Part shown: positions 7,570 through 14,544 of the stretch, one piece after another
How the letters are laid out: each line of letters opens with the position of its first letter
Numbering within the stretch: the first letter of the stretch is position 1
Origin: Nitrospirae bacterium YQR-1
Lineage (GTDB): Bacteria > Nitrospirota > Thermodesulfovibrionia > Thermodesulfovibrionales > Magnetobacteriaceae
Assembly (NCBI GenBank): GCA_039908095.1
Contig: JAMOBJ010000032.1
Span: forward strand, 1 to 38,034
Reading direction: 5' to 3'
Length of the DNA: 38,034 bases
Made by a program: the position numbers and the translations under genes
The notes under the pieces: generated by a model
Database searches by the model: none
Told to the model about the DNA's origin: nothing
What the model saw: only the letters and a program-made list of their open reading frames with translations

Positions 7570-9011
7570 TAGGGCGAATAATTATTCGCCCCCGCCTTTC
7601 TGATTTCCAAAAGAAACTTAACATCCCTCCTGGTTATACACCCTGCGGCGTATAAGCCCGCAAAAAAAACAAAAACCCCAAACGCAGCCTCCGCCTGCCA
7701 TGGTAAATATCCCTTTATTACATAACACAGAGTACCGCTAAACAAAGTTATCAGCAAAAATCTTATGTATAACCACGGTTTGAAAGCACCATTAACATCT
7801 TTATTGATTATATACATACGAACGATAAAAACACTGTAAATCGTTACAAGCGCTGCATAGACACACCCAGCGGCGTGCACAACCGGAATAAGCAGAAAAT
7901 TTAACAGCACATTTACAGAAACAGCAATTGTCATGGACACACAGGCAAACCACTGCCGCTGCGTTGCCTGAAGCACTATGTCTGTAAGATGGCCAAGAAA
8001 AATCGCCGGCACTATCCATATGAGATGTTTAAGGATATAGGCACTGTCTGAAAATTTAGCACCAAAGACGGCAGTAGTAATCTCGGTTGAGTTAACCGCC
8101 GTAATAAACGAAAAACATAAGCCCAGAGCCAGCAGCGGTTTAGTAAGCTGATTAATAAAATCACCGCTTGCAGACTTGCCGCTTACCCACAGGTTAGCCA
8201 TCCTCGGATATGCCGCCATAGTTATACCACTAGGTATAAACATTCCCACAAGGACTATCTTATACGCCCCGTTATATAACCCAACCGCACTGAGAGTCTC
8301 ATACTTTGCCAGTATCACCTTGTCTATATTAAAGAAAACCTCACCCATAAATGCTGTTAAAGCAAACGGAACAGAGTTTTTAAGAATTGTCAACATTTTT
8401 ATATTGCCGTCATCTCCACCTGTTTTGTAATTGTTAAAATACCTCTTAAAAATAAACAGTGACATAAACATGACTACAACAGCTGAAAACAGATAAGGCA
8501 GCATCAAAAGCGGCATCTTTATGCCGATTGCCAACAGAATCAATATTGCCGCTGCACAGAGAAACCTAAAAGTAACTGTTAAGGCGCTCTCTATTTCCAT
8601 CCTCTCAATCCCCATAAACGGCGCCCTTAGAATTGAAGAAATATACACAAAGGCTGTGGCAAACGAAAAAATCACTATTCCATAAAACTCCCTTTTTCCA
8701 TATCCAGCCATATAAGCTGTAATAAGGGAAAGCACCACCGCACACACACACAGAACCAGACGCAGAGTAAAAATTCTTTTTAAATATCCCCTCCCTATCT
8801 CTCTGTTCTTTCCAACCTCCTTAACTAAGAAATTCCCAAGCCCGCCGTCATAAAAATAGTAAAACAAAGAAACAAAGGACATTACCAGTGTGTATAAACC
8901 AAATTCCACGGCGCCAAGTTTTCTCGAAATAAAAACTATGATTAACAAACTCAGAATCTTTTCGACAACCTGTGATGCCGTAAGAAATGATATGTTCCTC
9001 AGCAGTCCCAT
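7569..9011 (-). CDS. Wzx/RfbX-type oligosaccharide flippase
   Basis: This encodes 480 residues, almost entirely hydrophobic, with about 12-14 membrane spans. The N-terminus has the typical polysaccharide-exporter pattern (NISFLTASQVVEKILSLLI, then SRKLGAVEFGLYTLVMSF and FYDGGLGNFLVKEVGK). The protein should move lipid-linked oligosaccharides across the inner membrane for surface polymer or glycoprotein assembly. It starts at ATG 22 bp after the second TMTC-like gene on the same strand, so both are probably co-transcribed. The last nine codons lie in or beside a perfect 20-bp palindrome (7572-7591), and the TAA stop abuts repeat copy 3. Flippase membership is clear; the exact glycan is not. 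Confidence 0.88.
   Translation of the reverse strand: MGLLRNISFLTASQVVEKILSLLIIVFISRKLGAVEFGLYTLVMSFVSLFYYFYDGGLGNFLVKEVGKNREIGRGYLKRIFTLRLVLCVCAVVLSLITAYMAGYGKREFYGIVIFSFATAFVYISSILRAPFMGIERMEIESALTVTFRFLCAAAILILLAIGIKMPLLMLPYLFSAVVVMFMSLFIFKRYFNNYKTGGDDGNIKMLTILKNSVPFALTAFMGEVFFNIDKVILAKYETLSAVGLYNGAYKIVLVGMFIPSGITMAAYPRMANLWVSGKSASGDFINQLTKPLLALGLCFSFITAVNSTEITTAVFGAKFSDSAYILKHLIWIVPAIFLGHLTDIVLQATQRQWFACVSMTIAVSVNVLLNFLLIPVVHAAGCVYAALVTIYSVFIVRMYIINKDVNGAFKPWLYIRFLLITLFSGTLCYVIKGYLPWQAEAAFGVFVFFAGLYAAGCITRRDVKFLLEIRKAGANNYSP
7572..7591. repeat. Perfect 20-bp palindrome at the flippase 3' end
   Basis: The two 10-base arms GGGCGAATAA and TTATTCGCCC meet with no spacer and encode the last residues of the flippase. 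The palindrome touches repeat copy 3. It may form part of a 3' end hairpin or a protein-binding dyad. Confidence 0.5.
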
Positions 9012-9033
9012 TTAGTGCCTGAAAGTTTCAACA

Positions 9034-10974
9034 TCACCTTAGGTTTGCCTTAGCAATTTCAAGATTAACGAGAGCCTCCTTGAAATCCGGTCTGAGTTCA
9101 ATAGCTCTTTGCAGGGGTTTTATCGCCCTTTGGGGCTGCCCGGACATTATAAGAGCGCTGCCCAGACCATTAAATGCCTCAGGGGGCGCCATTGCAGACT
9201 CTGAGGCTATAGTAAAAATTTTGACTGCTTCCTCTATACGTTTTTGATAAATAGACACATTTCCCAGATTAACCATAGCATCAGTATAGTCCGGCTGCAA
9301 ATGCAGAGCACTCCGGTAAGCGCTCTCAGCTTCCGTTAGTTTACCTTGTGCGGCATAAACATTTCCAAGATAAAAAAACGCCTTTGCATCGTAAGGATTT
9401 AAATTTACAGATATCTTTAAATTCTCCAACGCCTCCGCACTTTTCCCTGCAGCAAGGTACGTTACCCCAAGGTTATAGCGGAGCAGGGCTGAGTTTGGCG
9501 CTATGCTTAATCCCCTGTTTAAGTATTGAAGCGCTGTTGCTTGTTGTCCCCGGGCTGTGATTATTGCAGCCAGCGCTATGTATGCCTCAACACATTTGGG
9601 GTTTAATTGCAGAGCTATATTTAAGTTTTCAAGCGCCTTATCGAAATTACCCTCATACATGTATGCTATACCTATACCGGCCCTTGCATCGGCATAGTCA
9701 GGTTTTATTGAAAGAGCCGCTGAATAGTTTTTCAGAGCCTCTGAAGTTTTCCACTGTCTCTGGAGCACTTCGGCTAAATTATTGTATAAAACATAATTAT
9801 TTTCCGTCACACTGATTCCATGCCTCAAAAGAGTCTCAGAATCTTTCCACCTTGAAATCTGCTTAAATGAAATCAACATAAAGACAAAAATGGTTATTGC
9901 CGCCGCCGCTGTAACACAATATTTAGCATACTTTTGAAGAGACTCCGTCACAAGGCAGGCAATGATAATAAACAAACCAACATAGGGCACGTATGTGTAT
10001 CTGTCCGCCACAGACTGAGAACCTGCCTGAATTATACCGATAACCGGTGATATTGTCACTAAGTAAAAAAACCAGCCGGTAAAAATATAAGGACGTTTCT
10101 TTAAATATTTAACGGCTAAAAAAGTCATTGCCGTAATCAGAGCTGCACAAACCAACACTTCCCATACAGCAATACCGGCTCTGTATGGATAAAAGACAGA
10201 CATATTTACAGGAATGAAAAGTTTGCTTACATATTCAGCCAAAGAAATAACGGCATTGCCAAGACGAATTATTAAAGCAACCGGCTGCTTTGTCTCAACA
10301 GCTCCGGCACTTTTCTGTACCAGATATGTTACGACTGAAATTACAATTGAAAAAAAGAAAAAAGGAATTTTCTCATAAATTATTGAACGATTACGCTCTC
10401 TGCCGCTAAATCTCTCTAACGGGTATATGTCTGCAATCAATAACACAGCCGGTAATGTTACCGCCATAGCTTTCGACATCAGAGAGCAAATAAAGGCAAT
10501 CAATGTAAAAGTATATTTTAACGCTGAGGGCCTTTTAGCGTAATCAACATACAGAAGCATTGAAAGAAAAAAGAAAAAAGCATAAAGCACATCTTTCCTC
10601 TGGGAAATCCACGCAACCGGCTCCACATGCATAGGGTGTGTTGCAAAAGCAAGAGCCGTAAATAAACTAATTCCGTCAGAGTGAAACAGTGCACGCATCA
10701 CATAAAACAACACTATTGATGCAGCCACATGCAGGGCAACATTAATAAGATGGTGACCATAGGCCTTTAAACCAAACACGGACACAGCCGACATGTTGGA
10801 AATCTCTACAAGTGGAGACCAATTACCATTGGTTGTTGCCTTAAAAGCAGGTATAAAACTTTTCAATGTAAACCCATTTAAGACAAGTGGATTATTAGTA
10901 ATATAAACAGGGTCGTCGTAGTTAATAAAATCAAAAGACATAACCTGAAAATAAATTCCCGCTATTGAAGCCAA
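9034..10974 (-). CDS. TMTC-like GT-C glycosyltransferase with C-terminal TPRs (copy 2)
   Basis: The open frame gives 646 residues from a TTG at 10974, but that start has no Shine-Dalgarno site and cuts the first membrane helix. The frame is open upstream, and a CTG at 11034 preceded by GAAGGT would restore a full helix and place the acidic pair at D40-D41, as in copy 3 (D39-D40). The family motifs are present: FINYDDP, HHLINVALH, HPMHVEPVAWISQRKDVLY, SKAMAVTLPAVL and SVADRYTYVPYVG. Residues after about 395 form a run of seven or more canonical TPRs (AYIALAAIITARGQQATALQYL, AFFYLGNVYAAQGKLTEAESAY). The role is as for copy 1: transfer from a lipid-linked sugar at the periplasmic face, with the TPR arm binding the acceptor. 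It sits between copy 3 and the flippase in one minus-strand run. Confidence 0.8.
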   Translation of the reverse strand: MASIAGIYFQVMSFDFINYDDPVYITNNPLVLNGFTLKSFIPAFKATTNGNWSPLVEISNMSAVSVFGLKAYGHHLINVALHVAASIVLFYVMRALFHSDGISLFTALAFATHPMHVEPVAWISQRKDVLYAFFFFLSMLLYVDYAKRPSALKYTFTLIAFICSLMSKAMAVTLPAVLLIADIYPLERFSGRERNRSIIYEKIPFFFFSIVISVVTYLVQKSAGAVETKQPVALIIRLGNAVISLAEYVSKLFIPVNMSVFYPYRAGIAVWEVLVCAALITAMTFLAVKYLKKRPYIFTGWFFYLVTISPVIGIIQAGSQSVADRYTYVPYVGLFIIIACLVTESLQKYAKYCVTAAAAITIFVFMLISFKQISRWKDSETLLRHGISVTENNYVLYNNLAEVLQRQWKTSEALKNYSAALSIKPDYADARAGIGIAYMYEGNFDKALENLNIALQLNPKCVEAYIALAAIITARGQQATALQYLNRGLSIAPNSALLRYNLGVTYLAAGKSAEALENLKISVNLNPYDAKAFFYLGNVYAAQGKLTEAESAYRSALHLQPDYTDAMVNLGNVSIYQKRIEEAVKIFTIASESAMAPPEAFNGLGSALIMSGQPQRAIKPLQRAIELRPDFKEALVNLEIAKANLR

Positions 10975-11047
10975 TATAACAATTGGAGGAATAAGGAATT
11001 TAAAATTTCCAGCTATAGTATATCCTGATCTCAGATAATGAGTACCT

Positions 11048-12943
11048 TCAAAGCTGTTTTGCCTTCAGATACAAGGCCCTGGCAATCTCGAGATTCTTTT
11101 TTGCCTTCTGGTCGGAAGCATTTTGAGAAAGAGCTTTTGTAAAATATGCTGCTGCTTCCTGATATTTTCCATTTTTCATCAAGACCACCCCTATACCGTT
11201 GTACGCCTCAGGGAAATAGGGCCTTGTTTGAATGGCAGCATTAAATGACTCTATGGCTTTTTCGTACCTGCCGATAAAAAACAAAATATTTCCCAAATTG
11301 ACATATGCATCACCATAATCAGGTTTAAGAGTTACCGCCTTATTAAAACAAGCCAGCGCTGCTTTGTAGTTATCAGTAAAGTCATTTTCAAAAGTAGTTT
11401 TTAAAAATTCAGCTATTTGAGGTTTTTTATTGAAATCCTCCATTTTTGACAATGTAATACCAAGACCGTTATATGCCTCAGGTAATGATGGATTTATAAA
11501 CAGAGCATCCATAAATGCCTCGGCGGCAGCCTCTGTCTGTTGCAAACCATTTAAGGCAATGCCCATCCCCACGTAGGCAAGAACATAGTTTGGCACAACT
11601 CTGACAGTTTCTTTAAAGTTTCCATAAGCAGCTTCAAATTGCCCCCTGTTGTTGAGTTCACTTCCAAGATTGTAGTGGGCAATATAATTATCAGGCCGGA
11701 CACTTGCACTGTGCTGAAAAAGACTCATCGAATCACTCCAGTACCCTGCCTGCTTTTTAGTTAAACAAGTGTAATATATCAAAATGCCGGAGACAGCAAT
11801 AATTAACACTAATTTGCCGATTTTTTTCTTTTCAAAATAACTATTCAACGGCATCGCTATAACAAGAAAAAGTCCGAGAAAAGACACATACGTGTATCTG
11901 TCGGCAATGGCCTGTGCACCGGCCTGTATAAAACCTATAACCGGCAGAAGCATCACTATAAACCAAAACCACCCTGTAAATAGATATGGAATTCTTTGAG
12001 AAAACTTTACAGCCAGAAAGCTTATAATTACAATTATCAAAAAGGATGGAATAAACTGAAGTACTGATATTGACGTTGGATACGGATAAAAAACGGAAAG
12101 ATTCATTGGTACAAACATCATATATATATATTTAACGTAAGACAAGAAAGCATTTTCAAGCCTGATAACAAGCGATAGTTCCGATGAAACAGCACCCTGT
12201 GTATCCTGAGCACTATAGGTAATCAGACTCATAAGGGCTGAGAGCATAAAAAATGGGATTTTCTCCATAACACAACTCAGCACCGTCCTTGTTGGAAACC
12301 CTTGTTTTTCATCGTATCTGATTCTGCCAAGCGGCCAAAAGTCAAGAATAAGCAAAATAAGAGGAAGCGTAACCGCCATCGGTTTAGACATAAGAGAAAG
12401 GGCAAAGGTTAGAAAAACCATTGTATATCTCAAACTTCCCTGCTTTTTAACATAATAAGAATAAGCATAAATTGATATGAAATAAAAAAACGTATAGAGT
12501 ACGTCCTTTCGTTCTGAAACCCACGCTACCGACTCTGTGTGCATAGGGTGAACGGCAAAAGCTAAAGCAGCAAAGGCGCAGGGAAAAACAGGTATTGATA
12601 TAGCCCTGAAGGTAAAAAATATTAACAATGCGTTTAATGTATGAATAATAACGTTTACAAGATGGTGTCTGCCTGCATTCATACCAAATAATTCGGTCGC
12701 ACTCATGTGAGAAAGCCATGAAAGAGGAATCCAGTTATAGCTATATGTTGTAACAAATGCCCATTTAATGCTTTTAAGAGTCAATCCATCCTGTACATAA
12801 GGATTTTGAGTTATGTTCATGTGGTCATCGTAGTTAATAAAAGAAAACCCCGTCACATCGTAATATGCAAAAAAGGTTAACCCAATGATTGCTGCAATAA
12901 TTACAGTATTTTTAAAAATTTCACCTTTATGAGTGTCTTCCAT
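11048..12943 (-). CDS. TMTC-like GT-C glycosyltransferase with C-terminal TPRs (copy 3)
   Basis: This encodes 631 residues starting at an ATG behind ACGGAGA. Membrane spans begin at about 12-30, followed by the luminal motif INYDDHMN (D39-D40), WLSHM, GRHHLVNVIIHTLN, HPMHTESVAWVSERKDVLYT, SLMSKPMAVTLPLILL and AIADRYTYVSFLG, the full signature set of the family. TPRs run from about residue 410 to the end, with an insertion (KKPQIAEFLKTTFENDFTDN) between two repeats that copies 1 and 2 lack. It is the first gene of the minus-strand run copy 3, copy 2, flippase, with about 75 bp or less between genes. Sequence divergence among the copies suggests separate acceptors rather than a recent duplication. 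Confidence 0.82.
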   Translation of the reverse strand: MEDTHKGEIFKNTVIIAAIIGLTFFAYYDVTGFSFINYDDHMNITQNPYVQDGLTLKSIKWAFVTTYSYNWIPLSWLSHMSATELFGMNAGRHHLVNVIIHTLNALLIFFTFRAISIPVFPCAFAALAFAVHPMHTESVAWVSERKDVLYTFFYFISIYAYSYYVKKQGSLRYTMVFLTFALSLMSKPMAVTLPLILLILDFWPLGRIRYDEKQGFPTRTVLSCVMEKIPFFMLSALMSLITYSAQDTQGAVSSELSLVIRLENAFLSYVKYIYMMFVPMNLSVFYPYPTSISVLQFIPSFLIIVIISFLAVKFSQRIPYLFTGWFWFIVMLLPVIGFIQAGAQAIADRYTYVSFLGLFLVIAMPLNSYFEKKKIGKLVLIIAVSGILIYYTCLTKKQAGYWSDSMSLFQHSASVRPDNYIAHYNLGSELNNRGQFEAAYGNFKETVRVVPNYVLAYVGMGIALNGLQQTEAAAEAFMDALFINPSLPEAYNGLGITLSKMEDFNKKPQIAEFLKTTFENDFTDNYKAALACFNKAVTLKPDYGDAYVNLGNILFFIGRYEKAIESFNAAIQTRPYFPEAYNGIGVVLMKNGKYQEAAAYFTKALSQNASDQKAKKNLEIARALYLKAKQL

Positions 12944-13028
12944 TATTTGTCTCCGTAGTTATTACTAAGGCCGATATGGGTAGTATAGCAATTTTTAAGA
13001 TGTTTTTCCAGATATAAAAAAGTACCTG

Positions 13029-13781
13029 TTAACCTCTCATTGCCGAGACCCTTGAGTACAGATGCTCAAGCTGGGAGTCTTCAAGGTCGTTTATTGTATT
13101 TAATCCGTAAATTTCATATATGTAATTATCCAGGCCTTTTCTGGTCCAACCAAGCTCCTTAATGGTTATTGCTATGATATCTGAACAGCGTTTTTTTCTG
13201 CTCAGTGCTCTGTCCTTATCAGGTAATGCTTTTGCTTTTTTTAGCTTTCCTATCCATCTTTGCAGGTAAGCTTCCACTTTTTGAAATTCCACTTCTTTGA
13301 TTTGCCTGTAGTATTGTACTTTAAAGTGCTTAGTAAGAGCATTATAGACAGCTGCATGGCTTTTGGGTCTTGCACTGACGTCTTTTTCCAGCTCCACAAT
13401 CATTTGAGCAAGCGCATGGAGTTTATCCGCCTGTGCATCTGTTAAGTCTCCATTTTTGTACATATAATTACATGTCCCGTCCTGATGGGCAACATCTTCC
13501 TCACTAATGCCTCTTGTTGTATCGCCTGCATTTGCACCTGTGCTTACTATTACTTCTCTTGGCTTCGGTGATTTATCAGTCCTCAGCAGCTCATCCACCG
13601 TGATTCCACCAATGTCTGCCAATTTTATAAGAATATCGGCCCGGGGTAATTCCTTTGCCTTACAGTAGCCTGCTAATCTACCGGGACTTATTCCCAACAT
13701 GTTAGCCAGCATCCTGTAAGTCAGCCGGTATTGAGCCATCAACTGGCCTGTATAATCTCCAATCCTTCTTTTTAAATCCAT
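13029..13781 (-). CDS. XRE-family repressor with an ORF6C-like C-terminal region
   Basis: This encodes 250 residues. Residues about 12-67 form an XRE/Cro helix-turn-helix (TYRMLANMLGISPGRLAGYCKAKELPRADILIKLADIGGITVDELL). Residues about 140-190 (HAAVYNALTKHFKVQYYRQI through AYLQRWIGKL) resemble the ORF6C-type tail found on phage antirepressors and regulators. A Gly/Ser/Thr-rich linker separates them. It is divergent from the excisionase-like gene; the intervening 317 bp hold two TGTTCCAATTAT dyads that are likely its operators. The ATG at 13781 has only a weak upstream purine stretch. This looks like the regulator of a small mobile or phage-derived module; no other phage genes are present. Confidence 0.75.
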   Translation of the reverse strand: MDLKRRIGDYTGQLMAQYRLTYRMLANMLGISPGRLAGYCKAKELPRADILIKLADIGGITVDELLRTDKSPKPREVIVSTGANAGDTTRGISEEDVAHQDGTCNYMYKNGDLTDAQADKLHALAQMIVELEKDVSARPKSHAAVYNALTKHFKVQYYRQIKEVEFQKVEAYLQRWIGKLKKAKALPDKDRALSRKKRCSDIIAITIKELGWTRKGLDNYIYEIYGLNTINDLEDSQLEHLYSRVSAMRG

Positions 13782-13815
13782 ATTAAAACTCTAAATATGA
13801 AACACATAATAATAA

Positions 13816-13844
13816 TTGACACTATGTTCCAATTATGCTACAGT
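13816..13844 (+). promoter_or_regulatory. Predicted promoter overlapping operator 1
   Basis: TTGACA at 13816-13821 and TACAGT at 13839-13844 are spaced by 17 bp, with TG at the extended -10 position (13836-13837). Operator 1 lies between and over these boxes, so a bound repressor would block polymerase. The predicted transcription start is close to the ATG at 13851. Confidence 0.5.
13825..13842. promoter_or_regulatory. Operator-like dyad 1
   Basis: TGTTCCAATTATGCTACA is the imperfect version of the perfect dyad at 13873; the left 13 bases are identical and the right arm differs at two positions. It lies between the -35 and -10 boxes of the divergent-region promoter, fitting a site for the neighbouring XRE protein. 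Confidence 0.55.
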
Positions 13845-13850
13845 ATAAGC

Positions 13851-14099
13851 ATGAACAACAATAAAAGCATTATGTTCCAATTATGGAACAATACATTTAC
13901 TCTTAAACTGATAAATACCCGCAGTTTAAACACTCCTTATAACCCGGATATGACATGTAATGAGCTGCGATTTCCTACTTTACATGTCGTTACAACCTAT
14001 ACTGTTATGTATTTTAAACATTTCAAAAGTATTAATCAACGCTTCAGAGACATTACAAGTTATAGATGCAAAAAAAATCAGAGGGGGCTCAGGCGCTAA
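13851..14099 (+). CDS. Possible small ORF coupled to the excisionase-like gene
   Basis: From ATG 13851 the frame encodes 82 residues with no recognised domain and several aromatic and basic residues. Two details raise it above a chance frame. Its TAA overlaps the preferred ATG of the HTH gene by one base (TAATG at 14097-14101), and its ATG coincides with the predicted transcription start, as in a leaderless message. No Shine-Dalgarno site is visible and operator 2 falls inside it. It may be only a leader region. Confidence 0.25.
   Translation: MNNNKSIMFQLWNNTFTLKLINTRSLNTPYNPDMTCNELRFPTLHVVTTYTVMYFKHFKSINQRFRDITSYRCKKNQRGLRR
13873..13890. promoter_or_regulatory. Operator-like dyad 2 (perfect arms)
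   Basis: TGTTCC-AATTAT-GGAACA has perfect 6-bp arms around a 6-bp centre. Centre-to-centre distance to dyad 1 is 48 bp. Paired sites of this kind allow cooperative repression or looping by an XRE-type dimer. Confidence 0.6.
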
Positions 14100-14347
14100 T
14101 GAATATTTCAGATGAGATTAATTTATTTTTTGAGATTGACCCGATAAGGGATGAGTTAACAAAGGGGCCGGAGTTTTATACACTCAATGAGGCAGCAAAG
14201 ATATTGAAAATGAGTTACATAACGATGTACCGGCTTGTGGAAATAGGAGAGCTGGCAGGCTCTAAAGTAGCCGGCAGGTGGCGAATACCAAAAACTGCGC
14301 TACAGTTGTATCTTGAAAGCAGGCATCCTTTTAACATGGGAGATTAA
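14099..14347 (+). CDS. Excisionase-type helix-turn-helix protein
   Basis: This encodes 82 residues from ATG 14099. An in-frame ATG at 14066 exists, but the purine-rich site GAGGGGG lies between the two and suits the later start. Residues about 28-74 are a MerR/excisionase-like winged helix (YTLNEAAKILKMSYITMYRL, then GELAGSKVAGRWRIPKTALQLYL). Such proteins act as recombination directionality factors, toxin-antitoxin parts or small regulators. It is divergent from the XRE gene and probably under its control. No integrase or attachment site is visible nearby. The TAA stop shares its last A with the first base of repeat copy 4, so the element may have truncated or capped the gene. Confidence 0.65.
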   Translation: MNISDEINLFFEIDPIRDELTKGPEFYTLNEAAKILKMSYITMYRLVEIGELAGSKVAGRWRIPKTALQLYLESRHPFNMGD

Positions 14348-14486
14348 TACCAAGTTGCAGTCATTCGATTAACTTTGTTGGCTTTGTCACAAACTCCTCA
14401 ACGTCTCCCCAAAGGGGAATCCCCTGTAAGGGGAGGCGTCGCTTGTTCCTTGCCGCCTCGTTACTCTTTTGACTGCAACTTGGTAT
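14347..14486 (+). repeat. Interspersed palindromic repeat, copy 4 (long subtype)
   Basis: This 140-bp element has left end ATACCAAGTTGCAGTCA and the exact complement at the right (TGACTGCAACTTGGTAT), a perfect 17-bp terminal inverted repeat. It carries the GGGGAATCCCCTGTAAGGGG-type middle. It starts on the last base of the HTH stop codon and ends 58 bp before the converging P-loop gene. Confidence 0.85.
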
Positions 14487-14544
14487 AACGGCACAAGGCA
14501 CATTGCAAGTGTCAGGATATGAATTAATATAATTGAAAATAAGG

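Noticed and set aside
13029..14347. Prophage
   Set aside because: Only the XRE and excisionase-like regulators look phage-related; no integrase, structural or lysis genes and no attachment site duplications were seen.
716..14486. CRISPR array
   Set aside because: The repeats are long, palindromic, kilobases apart and not separated by spacers; no cas gene is present.
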